A stretch of 21,749 nucleotides of DNA from Firmicutes bacterium CAG:555 (lineage in GTDB: Bacteria; Bacillota; Clostridia; Oscillospirales; Oscillospiraceae): positions 7,104 to 28,852 of the forward strand of contig HF986913.1 in NCBI GenBank assembly GCA_000431075.1, written 5' to 3'. This document shows, one piece after another, positions 8,749 to 15,724 of the stretch. A program made the position numbers and the translations under genes. A model generated the notes under the pieces. The model had not been told where the DNA came from. It saw nothing but the letters and a program-made list of their open reading frames with translations, and made no database searches. Position 1 is the first letter of the stretch. Each line of letters starts with the position of its first letter.

Positions 8749-9554
8749 GGCGTATCCTCCAACGGCGCAGGCTCAACAAAGCCAACATCGCCCTTTAGCT
8801 CGCCCAAAAGCACCGGCGCAAGTCTGATGAAATCCTCGGTGCTGCCGGAGGTGAAATACCGCTCCGAGCCTTGGCCGCCCGAGAGTGCATCGTGCTCGGC
8901 AAGATAAGCGTGCAGCGCTCTCGCCGAAGCGTCAGAGGCGGCAACGAGCACCGTTTCCGGCATATAGCGGCTTATCGCCTCGGCGATTATGCCGTAGTGC
9001 GTGCAGCCTAAAAGCAGAGCCTCGACACCTGCGCTTTTCACCGGCTCAAGCGTTCTTTTGACCACATCGGCAACGAGCGCATCGTCTGCGGAAATGTGTC
9101 CGCTTTCGATCATCGGGACAAACTCGGGGCACGGCACGGCCGTCACCTCGGCATCGGGGCAAAGCTTTTTCAGCTCCGCCTGAAATGCGCCGCTTTCGAT
9201 GCTCGTTTTCGTTGCGATAACGCCGAGGCGCTTTTTGCCGGTCCCGGCAAGCTCACGAGCACCCGGGGTCAGAACGCCTATGCTGTAGGTCGCATTCTCT
9301 GCGAGAATATCGGGCGCATTGCTCGATATCGTCCCACAGGCGGCGAGTATCGCCTTAACGCCGAAGCTCTCGGCAAAGGCGATGTTCTGCCTTGCGATGG
9401 TGCGGATCTGCTGTTTCGGTCTGCCGCCGTAGGGCATACGGCCGGTGTCGCCGAAGTATATTATGTTTTCGTTTGGCATTATCCGGCGCAGCTCACGCAC
9501 GGCGGTAAGGCCGCCCAAGCCGGAGTCGAACACGCCTATGGGCTTATTATTCAT
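8745..9554 (-). CDS. murI: Glutamate racemase
   Basis: MurI interconverts L- and D-glutamate to supply D-Glu for peptidoglycan precursors, in the cytoplasm and without a cofactor. The product is 269 residues, the usual length. Features: IGVFDSGLGGLTAV with Asp10 and Ser11, IIYFGDTGRMPYG, the first catalytic cysteine Cys73 in AACGTISSNA, GVIATKTSIESGAF, and the second catalytic cysteine Cys184 followed by Thr185-His186 in LLGCTHYGII. Residue 74 is Gly, while many MurI proteins have Asn there (ACNT). A GGAG site lies about 10 bases before the ATG. It is the first gene of the murI-DUF1934-argS operon, from the promoter at 9588-9616. Confidence 0.95.
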   Translation of the reverse strand: MNNKPIGVFDSGLGGLTAVRELRRIMPNENIIYFGDTGRMPYGGRPKQQIRTIARQNIAFAESFGVKAILAACGTISSNAPDILAENATYSIGVLTPGARELAGTGKKRLGVIATKTSIESGAFQAELKKLCPDAEVTAVPCPEFVPMIESGHISADDALVADVVKRTLEPVKSAGVEALLLGCTHYGIIAEAISRYMPETVLVAASDASARALHAYLAEHDALSGGQGSERYFTSGSTEDFIRLAPVLLGELKGDVGFVEPAPLEDTP

Positions 9555-9587
9555 AGCGATAATACTCCAAATTACTCTAACTGTAAT

Positions 9588-9616
9588 ATAATATGCTAAA
9601 TCGCAGTAAATTACAA
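9588..9616 (-). promoter_or_regulatory. Promoter of the murI operon
   Basis: On the minus strand TTGTAA (9611-9616), 17 bases, TATTAT (9588-9593). It is back to back with the extended -10 promoter for the 9693 gene on the plus strand. Confidence 0.65.
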
Positions 9617-9649
9617 GGCTTTTTTAGTGTGGAATTGGGACGGCAAATC

Positions 9650-9658
9650 TGATATAAT
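9650..9658 (+). promoter_or_regulatory. Extended -10 promoter of the 9693 gene
   Basis: A perfect TATAAT (9653-9658) is preceded by TGA, an extended -10 element. The -35 position (TGGAAT) is poor, which is usual for extended -10 promoters. The leader is about 28 nt and contains GGAGG at 9681-9685. Confidence 0.6.
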
Positions 9659-9692
9659 GAACAGACGATAATTTTTGATCGGAGGCGTGACC

Positions 9693-10100
9693 TTGAATAT
9701 AGATCTGACAGGCAAAGAATTTCGCAGGCTGCTCGACATGGTGTACATCGGCAACTGGATACTCAACTCCACCCGCACCACCGACCGCTTTGAGGATTAC
9801 GATCTTGTGCAGGAGAAGCTGTTTTCGCTTTGCGCCAAAAACGGTATGCCCTCGCTCGTGCAGACATGGCACGGCCATGTGTTCCCGTCCCGTGCCTACG
9901 AGGACGGCGGCATCCATGAGGCGATCGCCGACTATGAGGACGCCGTGTTTTTCGACATTTTAGCCGAGGAGCTCGCCCGCCGTGACATGATAAGCGACGG
10001 CCTTGACGACACCGATACCGAGGCGCTGGCGCTCAGGATGGACGAATATATGTCGGAGTTTGAGAAAAACGGCATTGCAAATCTCCGACTGGACACATAA
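9693..10100 (+). CDS. Small acidic protein of unknown function
   Basis: The product is 135 residues. The start is a TTG at 9693-9695, 7 bases after a perfect GGAGG (9681-9685); an in-frame TTG at 9675 lies upstream of that site and is unlikely. The sequence begins with Leu/Ile-rich LNIDLTGKEFRRLLDMVYIGNWILNSTR, then has alternating acidic and Leu/Ala helices (AIADYEDAVFFDILAEELARRDM, ALALRMDEYMSEFEKNGIANLRL). It has no signal peptide or membrane segment, so it is probably a cytoplasmic, all-helical protein. I do not recognise a named family. It is followed by a hairpin-T-run and then spoVAC, 69 bases later, so some spoVAC transcripts may start at its promoter. Confidence 0.8.
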   Translation: MNIDLTGKEFRRLLDMVYIGNWILNSTRTTDRFEDYDLVQEKLFSLCAKNGMPSLVQTWHGHVFPSRAYEDGGIHEAIADYEDAVFFDILAEELARRDMISDGLDDTDTEALALRMDEYMSEFEKNGIANLRLDT

Positions 10101-10122
10101 AACCGAATTTTCCGCAAAAGCT

Positions 10123-10156
10123 AACTGCGTCGGGCGACCGGCGCAGTTTATTTTTT
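10123..10156 (+). terminator. Terminator-like hairpin between the 9693 gene and spoVAC
   Basis: An 11-bp stem (10123-10133 with 10138-10148, one G-T pair) is capped by a GCGA tetraloop and followed by TA and six T residues (10151-10156). It ends 13 bases before the spoVAC ATG. I see no promoter in that space, so it either reduces read-through into spoVAC (attenuation) or spoVAC has a sporulation promoter I cannot recognise. Confidence 0.75.
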
Positions 10157-10169
10157 CGGAGATACACGC

Positions 10170-10607
10170 ATGAACATGACAAACGACGAATATAAGCAGT
10201 ATTCAGACTCGCATCAGCCCCGCTCACGGATGCTCGGCAATATGTGCAGGGCATTCTGGGTCGGCGGGCTTATATGCTGTGTCGGGCAATTTATAAGCGG
10301 CCTGTATATGCATCAAGGGCTAAGTAAACTCGATGCCGGCTCTGCGACCTCGGTGACGCTCGTTTTCATCGGCGCACTGCTCACGGGCTTCGGCATTTAC
10401 GACAGTGTCGCAAAATACGCAGGCGGCGGCACGCTCGTCCCGATAACGGGCTTTGCAAACTCGGTCGTAGCCCCGGCCTTGGAGTTTAAGACCGAAGGCT
10501 TCGTGACCGGCACGGCGGCAAAAATGTTCGTCATCGCAGGCCCCGTCATCGTCTACGGCACCGCCGCAAGCGTCGTCTACGGGCTTATACTATGTTTAAT
10601 AAGGTGA
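10170..10607 (+). CDS. spoVAC: Stage V sporulation protein AC
   Basis: SpoVAC is a forespore inner-membrane protein of the SpoVA channel, which moves Ca-dipicolinic acid into the spore and releases it at germination; SpoVAC is known as the mechanosensitive part. The product is 145 residues, usual length. Family signatures: AFWVGGLICCVGQFISGLY, TSVTLVFIGALLTGFGIYDSVAKYAGGGTLVPITGFANSVVAPALEFKTEG, and a C-terminal hydrophobic pair, giving about four membrane segments. A GGAG site lies 8 bases before the ATG. The partners spoVAD and spoVAE, normally next in the operon, are absent; a 46-residue ORF follows instead. This gene is the best evidence that the host can form spores. Confidence 0.95.
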   Translation: MNMTNDEYKQYSDSHQPRSRMLGNMCRAFWVGGLICCVGQFISGLYMHQGLSKLDAGSATSVTLVFIGALLTGFGIYDSVAKYAGGGTLVPITGFANSVVAPALEFKTEGFVTGTAAKMFVIAGPVIVYGTAASVVYGLILCLIR

Positions 10608-10612
10608 TCAAA

Positions 10613-10753
10613 ATGAAGCACAAAAAGAAAAACACCGGCTCGCTGCCGGAGCATCAGAATGTGCCCTACCGGGATTACCGCGGCAGGGACAATTCCGTCA
10701 ACAAGACCCATGAACCAAAGGCTCCCGATGGGGTTGCCGGTGACTGGAGATGA
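10613..10753 (+). CDS. 46-residue basic protein coupled to spoVAC
   Basis: Starts MKHKKKNTGSLPEHQ and ends PDGVAGDWR. The ATG lies 8 bases after an AAGG site that overlaps the spoVAC stop codon, so translation is likely coupled. The protein is rich in Lys, Arg, Asn, Gly, Pro and Asp with almost no hydrophobic residues, so it is probably disordered and soluble. Composition and forespore-gene context recall the minor small acid-soluble spore proteins, but I see no specific motif and do not name it so. The stop codon overlaps the start of the terminator at 10753-10784. Confidence 0.6.
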   Translation: MKHKKKNTGSLPEHQNVPYRDYRGRDNSVNKTHEPKAPDGVAGDWR

Positions 10754-10784
10754 AAAATCTCGGCTCAAATGAGCCGAGATTTTT
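10753..10784. terminator. Bidirectional terminator after the spoVAC unit and the surface operon
   Basis: A perfect 15-bp inverted repeat (10753-10767 with 10770-10784) with a 2-base centre and A/T ends. It lies between the convergent 46-residue ORF and the lipoprotein gene and serves both. The tip is TCA-AA-TGA. Confidence 0.9.
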
Positions 10785-10794
10785 CTGCGTCTAA

Positions 10795-11319
10795 TTATTT
10801 GTCGTTTGCCGCAACGGCATATTCGATTGCGGTCAGTGTGCCGTCATCGCCGACGGCAAGCTTGAGCACCGTCGAGCCCTGCGTGTACTTGTACACATCG
10901 CCGACCTGCTTATATTCACCGGTCAGCAGCGCCTGAGCATCCTCAAGCTTCATGCCGATCTTGAGACCCTGCGGGGTCTGGACGGTGTCATCGGCGACGG
11001 TGATGCCGGTGATGCGCTTAACTCCGTCAACATCGTTTACCATGACCTCAAAGCCGTCGTAGTAGTAGAAATAGTCCTTGCCCTGATATGCGCAGCTGTC
11101 CGAATCAAAAGTGCCGTTAACAGGCTCGCCGAGTGCATTGAGCACTTCCTCGGCAGGGTCCATGATGCCGAACTTCGTGTCGCCCGAGGCGTAGTACAGC
11201 TCACCGTAATCGGGCGTGTAGTCGTCGGTCTTGGTCTCGGTGCGAGGCTCGTCCTTGCTGCATGCGCACATGCAGAGCACCGTCAGAACGGAAAGCAAAA
11301 TTGCGATCATTTTTTTCAT
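10795..11319 (-). CDS. Lipoprotein of unknown function, last gene of the dlt-like operon
   Basis: The product is 174 residues. The N-terminus MKKMIAILLSVLTVLCMCAC is a lipoprotein signal with the lipidated cysteine most likely Cys20 (Met-Cys-Ala before it), so the protein is held on the outer face of the membrane. The mature part has two similar halves. The second reads GLKIGMKLEDAQALL, then a Tyr-rich strand and a final strand DDGTLTAIEYA, which suggests a duplicated BLIP/SmpA-like fold (by eye only). The ribosome site GGGAGA lies within the last codons of the SGNH gene, whose stop is 3 bases upstream. Its place in the operon suggests a role in cell-surface modification; the function is unknown. 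Confidence 0.85.
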   Translation of the reverse strand: MKKMIAILLSVLTVLCMCACSKDEPRTETKTDDYTPDYGELYYASGDTKFGIMDPAEEVLNALGEPVNGTFDSDSCAYQGKDYFYYYDGFEVMVNDVDGVKRITGITVADDTVQTPQGLKIGMKLEDAQALLTGEYKQVGDVYKYTQGSTVLKLAVGDDGTLTAIEYAVAANDK

Positions 11320-11322
11320 AGC

Positions 11323-12402
11323 TCATTCTCCCAATGTCCAGCTTTTAAGATAGCCGTATTTTTCAAGCTCCGCCTTCTGAGCGGCAAGCAGTGCGTAGTA
11401 GTCCTCGCACTTTTGCGCCCAGCACTCGGCAATATCCGCTGCATCCCTGCGGTCGGGGACCTCGTACTTGTCTCTGAGTATCCTGCCGAAATACTTAGAC
11501 AGCTTCTCGGCACCGTACACATTCAGGTGCAGGCCGCCGTCGTAGGTATCGGTCTGCATGTCAAGGCCGATATCGTCAGCATACGGCAGAAGGTTTATAT
11601 AGTCAAGCCCGTATTTCTCGGCGTAGGCGGAAATTTGCTCGTCCCACTCGTCGTACCAATGCGGCCACAGGCTCGGCGACTTTATGAGCACAAGCTCTGT
11701 GCCGTGAGTTTGGCACAGCTCACGCATTTTGTCAAGATAGTACCAGCAGCGCTCGCCGATGGTATAGTCCTCCAGCACCGGCACATTCGGAAGCTTCGTC
11801 ATTGGCTTGGTATCGGCACGCATGAGGTAGCCGGATATTGTCACCGGGTCTTTTTTGAACATGTACTCAAGATCCTCGGAGCTGAGCTCGCTCCAACGGG
11901 AGTGGTAGCGCAGCAGCGGGATAAGGTAGCTTATCATGTCCTCATCCTCGCACATGGAGGCGTTTATCGCATCTATCTTGTGCTGCGAAAGGGGCATGCC
12001 GTCAAGCGCCATGCGGTTGTACGCCTCGCTCTGCGGCTGCGCGTATTTCATGGCCTGTACATTGTACACCACGACCGCCGGACTTTCCTTCTCAAGCGCC
12101 TCCTCAAGCAGATAGTACGACTGCCAGATGAGCTGCTGGGCAGAGCCTCGGATATAGCTCGTGATGCCGTAGTTTTCCCACAGCGTGACGGGTGAAAAGT
12201 TTTCGTACACCTCGCAGTCTCCGATAAAAATGACATCGTGGGGCTGCGTTTCGTTATAATACTCCGCCGTCATTGCGCCCTCTAAAACGCCCGACATATA
12301 CTTCGGCTGCATGAGCTTGCCCAGAAGCCACACGGCAACAACAACGAACACGAGGCACAGCACAAGGCAGATGATATGAACTTTTTTATTTTTCTTTGCC
12401 AT
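11323..12402 (-). CDS. Membrane-anchored SGNH-like (DltD/AlgX-like) protein with Cys at the nucleophile position
   Basis: The product is 359 residues. A basic start (MAKKNKK) and one membrane segment (about 8-30) place the rest outside the cell. The domain begins HDVIFIGDCEVYENFSP, where the SGNH block I motif GDS is GDC (Cys63). Block V is present as DGGLHLN (Asp288, His292), so a Cys-His-Asp arrangement is possible. DltD and AlgX/AlgJ-type SGNH proteins work with an MBOAT partner to move acyl groups onto extracellular polymers, and the MBOAT gene lies 8 bases upstream. GAGG lies 7 bases before the ATG. Function by analogy: a final acyl or aminoacyl transfer or removal at the surface. Confidence 0.85.
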   Translation of the reverse strand: MAKKNKKVHIICLVLCLVFVVVAVWLLGKLMQPKYMSGVLEGAMTAEYYNETQPHDVIFIGDCEVYENFSPVTLWENYGITSYIRGSAQQLIWQSYYLLEEALEKESPAVVVYNVQAMKYAQPQSEAYNRMALDGMPLSQHKIDAINASMCEDEDMISYLIPLLRYHSRWSELSSEDLEYMFKKDPVTISGYLMRADTKPMTKLPNVPVLEDYTIGERCWYYLDKMRELCQTHGTELVLIKSPSLWPHWYDEWDEQISAYAEKYGLDYINLLPYADDIGLDMQTDTYDGGLHLNVYGAEKLSKYFGRILRDKYEVPDRRDAADIAECWAQKCEDYYALLAAQKAELEKYGYLKSWTLGE

Positions 12403-12410
12403 GGCCGACC

Positions 12411-13994
12411 TCAGAACTGATTATAGATAAACTGGCTTGAATCGTAGCCCACGCCGTAAGCGCCGAACACCAAAATGCAAAGCGCCAGCAGCGCAAATAC
12501 GACATACGGCACGGCGGTCTTTTTCCACATGAGCTCACGCACACAGCCGCACTTTTCCTGCACGCAGGAGACAGCAAACATCAGCGCAACGCCGACGCCC
12601 GCAACAATGTAATCTGCGCCGGTAAGGCCAAGCTTTAACAGCTCGCCCGAGAAGGCTTCGCCCCAATTATTCGTCGTGAATATCGAGCCGAAGGCCTTGA
12701 ACGACACTGCGACATCACGGTAGCAGTCGAGAATTCTAAGCGAACACATGAGGAAGAATGTGCGCAGCGTTTCAAACACACGGTAGCCGAAGCCGGAAAC
12801 GAGCCTTGCATGCTTCTCCCTGAATTTTACCGACAGGGGCTTGAACTCCTCGGCAAGCAGGATGAAAAATGCGTTTAAGAGGCCCCACACGACGAAGTTC
12901 CATGCAGCGCCGTGCCACAGGCCGGTGAGGAACCATGTGACGATGGTCGACACATACACCGAAAGCTTCTTGCCGAAGCCGTCGGAGATAGACTTGCGCG
13001 CTTTTTTTGAAAGCTTCAGAAGCCACGGAGCGACCGACAGCGGGTAGAAGATATAGTCCTTAAACCATGTGCCCATCGAGATGTGCCAGCGCCGCCAGTA
13101 CTCGGCGATGTTGCGTGAAAAGTACGGGCGGATGAAGTTTTCCCTGACCGAAACGCCCAGCACCTGCGCAATGCCGATGGTGATATCGATGCCGCCGGTA
13201 AAGTCGGCGTAAAGCTCGGCGGCGTAGAACACCGCACCGAGAAGGACATACGCGCCCGAGTACGCCGTCGGGTCGCCGCAAAGTGCGGTAACGGCAACGA
13301 GAAGCCTGTCGGCAATGACGAGCTTTTTGAAATAGCCCCACAAAATGCGCTGGAGTCCGAAGCTGATCTGCTTGAGATCCGCCTTATGCTCGGCAAAAAG
13401 CGTGTCCTTCAAGTCGCCGAAGCGGGATATCGGGCCTTGGATGAGCAGCGGGAAAAACGAGGTGAAAAGCGCAACCTTCAAGATGTTGCGCTCGGGCTCG
13501 ACTTTTTCCCAATACACATCGATGACATAGCTCACCGTCTGGAAGGTGTAGAACGATATGCCCAGCGGCAGCACCCAGTCCACGGCGGCGACATCGGCCG
13601 AAAACAGCGAGTTGAAGTTAAAGATGACGAAGTTTGTGTACTTCAGTGCCGCAAGGATGCCGAGGTCGATCAAAAGTGCGAGCACAAACACATGCTTGCG
13701 CTTTTTCTCCTCAAGCTTTTTATACTCCTTGCGCTCAGGGCGTGAAAGCGCCTTGCCCTCATCCGAGGCAAGATATGCCTTCTGGCGGCGCAGCGAGCAC
13801 CCCATGAGGTTCGTTGCCGCCCACGACACCGTGACCGTTGCCGCCATGAAAACGAGCCCCTGCCAACCTGCGCAGGCGTAGAACACGATATCGGCAACGA
13901 GCAAAAGCAGCCACTGCCATTTGCGGGGTATGAGATAATACAGCGCAAACAGGACTATCAGGAAGGCTATAAAGCCATACGATGTAAACAGCAC
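12411..13994 (-). CDS. MBOAT-family membrane O-acyltransferase (DltB/AlgI-like)
   Basis: The product is 527 residues with about ten or more membrane segments. MBOAT signatures are clear: IQGPISRFGDLKDTLF, YAAELYADFTGGIDITIGIAQVLG, ENFIRPYFSRNIAEYWRRWHISMGTWFKDYIFYPL (His304), and LTGLWHGAAWNFVVWG (His361, the invariant catalytic-type histidine). In DltB/AlgI proteins a cytoplasmic donor, for DltB the loaded carrier protein, meets a membrane funnel that passes the acyl group outward. The start is a GTG at 13992-13994, 4 bases after the carrier-protein stop, with AGGAC upstream. It is between carrier protein and SGNH genes, as expected for a dlt-like system. The substrate is unknown. Confidence 0.93.
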   Translation of the reverse strand: MLFTSYGFIAFLIVLFALYYLIPRKWQWLLLLVADIVFYACAGWQGLVFMAATVTVSWAATNLMGCSLRRQKAYLASDEGKALSRPERKEYKKLEEKKRKHVFVLALLIDLGILAALKYTNFVIFNFNSLFSADVAAVDWVLPLGISFYTFQTVSYVIDVYWEKVEPERNILKVALFTSFFPLLIQGPISRFGDLKDTLFAEHKADLKQISFGLQRILWGYFKKLVIADRLLVAVTALCGDPTAYSGAYVLLGAVFYAAELYADFTGGIDITIGIAQVLGVSVRENFIRPYFSRNIAEYWRRWHISMGTWFKDYIFYPLSVAPWLLKLSKKARKSISDGFGKKLSVYVSTIVTWFLTGLWHGAAWNFVVWGLLNAFFILLAEEFKPLSVKFREKHARLVSGFGYRVFETLRTFFLMCSLRILDCYRDVAVSFKAFGSIFTTNNWGEAFSGELLKLGLTGADYIVAGVGVALMFAVSCVQEKCGCVRELMWKKTAVPYVVFALLALCILVFGAYGVGYDSSQFIYNQF

Positions 13995-13997
13995 GGC

Positions 13998-14225
13998 TTA
14001 CTCGTCCTGAAGTCTTTTGACCATGTCATACATGGCCTCGGCGGAGTTGAAGTTCTCGGGGGTTATCTCCCTTGCGGGGATGGTGATGTCGAAAGCGTCG
14101 GACAGCTCGGAGATGAGCGTCACGATATCAAGGCTTTCAAGATAAGCGTCGTCAACAAGGGTGGTGCAGGTCTTGTAATCGACGGTCAGACCGAGGTCAT
14201 CGAGAATGTCATAAATTTCGTCCAT
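13998..14225 (-). CDS. Acyl carrier protein (DltC-like)
   Basis: The product is 75 residues, acidic, and the right length for a four-helix carrier protein. The motif DDAYLESLDIVTLISELSD puts Ser31 at the 4'-phosphopantetheine site; the preceding residue is Glu rather than the common Asp (DSL). It would carry the activated amino acid or acyl group as a thioester to the MBOAT protein. The start has GGAG 8 bases upstream and overlaps the ligase gene by 17 bases, so the two are made together. No phosphopantetheinyl transferase is in the window. Confidence 0.92.
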   Translation of the reverse strand: MDEIYDILDDLGLTVDYKTCTTLVDDAYLESLDIVTLISELSDAFDITIPAREITPENFNSAEAMYDMVKRLQDE

Positions 14226-15723
14226 TGTAGTTCTCCATTAGTAAGTTTCTGTCTATTTTCCCGTTTGGGAGCATGGGCAGGGTGTCCATGCGGTATAGCT
14301 TTGAAGGGATCATGTAGCGTTCAAGCTCTTTTATGAGATACGCTCTCACCGACTTTTCATCGGCTGTTCCCATGTAATACAGATGCAGCTTCTTTTTCGC
14401 CTTGTCGAACAGGCAGCAGGCGTTTTCAACGCCCTCGGCCATGCAGGCGCAGGCCTCTATCTCGCCAAGCTCGACACGGTGCCCCATGCTTTTTATCTGA
14501 TTATCCTTGCGGGACACGAACACCAGCTCGCCCCGCTCGTTTAGCCTGCCGAGATCGCCCGTGCGGTAGATAAGCTCGGGATAATGCGTGTTCAGCGGAT
14601 TCTGTACAAAGGCCGCTGCCGTGCGTTCGGGGTCGTCAAAGTACCCTAATGTCACCGCCGTGCCTCTGATGCAGATCTCGCCGAGCTCGCCGTCGGCTGC
14701 TTCGGTATTGTCCTCACGCAGGAGGAAAAAGCCCGTGTTGTCAAAGGGTCTGCCGACGGGGATGGGCTCGTTTTCGGCAAACTCACGGTCGACCTCGTAG
14801 TAAAACGACATGCCGGTGGCCTCCGTCGGGCCGTAGAGATTTATAAACCTCGCTTCGGGCGCCGCCTGCTGCCAGAGCTTGAGCTGCTTTACGGGAAACA
14901 CCTCGCTGCCGAAGCACACGGTGCGCAAATGCTCGGGACGCCCCTCGGCAAATGCGCCGAGGCCCGACACCATCGTGAGCGCCGATGCGACCCAGCACAC
15001 GGTGTTTATCCCGTGGCAATTCAGAAAATTCAGCACCTTAAGCGGCGACATGAACAGGCTCTGCTGCATGAGATACGCCGTCGAGCCGCATTTTATGACC
15101 GAGAGTATCTCCTTCATGCAGGCATCGACATACAAAGGCACCTGCATCGCAAAAACACTGTCGGCCGCTGCCCCAATTACGGGGCACAGGGCGTTTGCGT
15201 AATCTATCAGCGAGCGGTGGCAGGCGGTAACGCCCTTGGGTGTGCCGGTGCTGCCGGAGGTAAAGACGATGTAGATAGGGTCGGTGTCGATCTGCCGTGC
15301 CCTGACGGCGGCAAGCGCGGCATCGTCCGCCTGTGCCGGGAAAAGCTCCGTGCAATCGATGATCTTTTCGCCGCAGCCGAGCTCCTCGGCCGTTGCCCTT
15401 GAGCTTTCGTCGCAGATTATTGCGTTGGGCGAGAGCTTTTTTAATATCATGCGCACACGGTGCAGCGGCATGCCGACATCCATCGGAACATACATGCATC
15501 CGGCATAAATGACCGAGAAAAACGCTGCTATCGTCTGCGGCGCTTTCTTCATGAACACCACGACCGGTTCATTTTTAAGCCCACGGCGGATAAGCTCACT
15601 GCCGCCGGAGCGTGCCATCGCCTGCACCTGTGCAAAGCTGAGGGCACTCTCCTCGTCGGCAAAAGCGGTTTTGTCGGCGTATTGTGCCGAGGTACGCTCC
15701 AAAAATTCAAGAATGTTTTTCAT
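14209..15723 (-). CDS. Stand-alone amino-acid adenylation enzyme (DltA-like ligase)
   Basis: The product is 504 residues, the length of DltA. Core motifs are in order: YIVFTSGSTGTPKGV (151-165), INLYGPTEAT (294-303), GELGEICIRG, YRTGDLG, HRVELGEIEA, and LPNGKIDR with Lys489. Asp200 sits in VPLYVDACMKEI, where A-domains of the NRPS/DltA type use Asp to bind the substrate amino group, so an amino acid is the likely substrate. In my hand alignment the pocket cysteine that selects D-Ala in DltA (FCGEVLP) is Gly272 (FGSEVFP), and Lys204 points into the pocket. The enzyme should use ATP to load the carrier protein encoded next. It starts 1 base after the transglutaminase-like gene with only a weak GGA site, so it depends on coupling. 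Confidence 0.93.
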   Translation of the reverse strand: MKNILEFLERTSAQYADKTAFADEESALSFAQVQAMARSGGSELIRRGLKNEPVVVFMKKAPQTIAAFFSVIYAGCMYVPMDVGMPLHRVRMILKKLSPNAIICDESSRATAEELGCGEKIIDCTELFPAQADDAALAAVRARQIDTDPIYIVFTSGSTGTPKGVTACHRSLIDYANALCPVIGAAADSVFAMQVPLYVDACMKEILSVIKCGSTAYLMQQSLFMSPLKVLNFLNCHGINTVCWVASALTMVSGLGAFAEGRPEHLRTVCFGSEVFPVKQLKLWQQAAPEARFINLYGPTEATGMSFYYEVDREFAENEPIPVGRPFDNTGFFLLREDNTEAADGELGEICIRGTAVTLGYFDDPERTAAAFVQNPLNTHYPELIYRTGDLGRLNERGELVFVSRKDNQIKSMGHRVELGEIEACACMAEGVENACCLFDKAKKKLHLYYMGTADEKSVRAYLIKELERYMIPSKLYRMDTLPMLPNGKIDRNLLMENYNGRNL

Positions 15724-15724
15724 T

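Noticed and set aside
10795..15723. Naming the genes dltA, dltC, dltB, dltD
   Set aside because: The domains fit, but the ligase lacks the D-Ala selectivity cysteine, the SGNH motif is altered and the order differs, so D-alanylation is not established.
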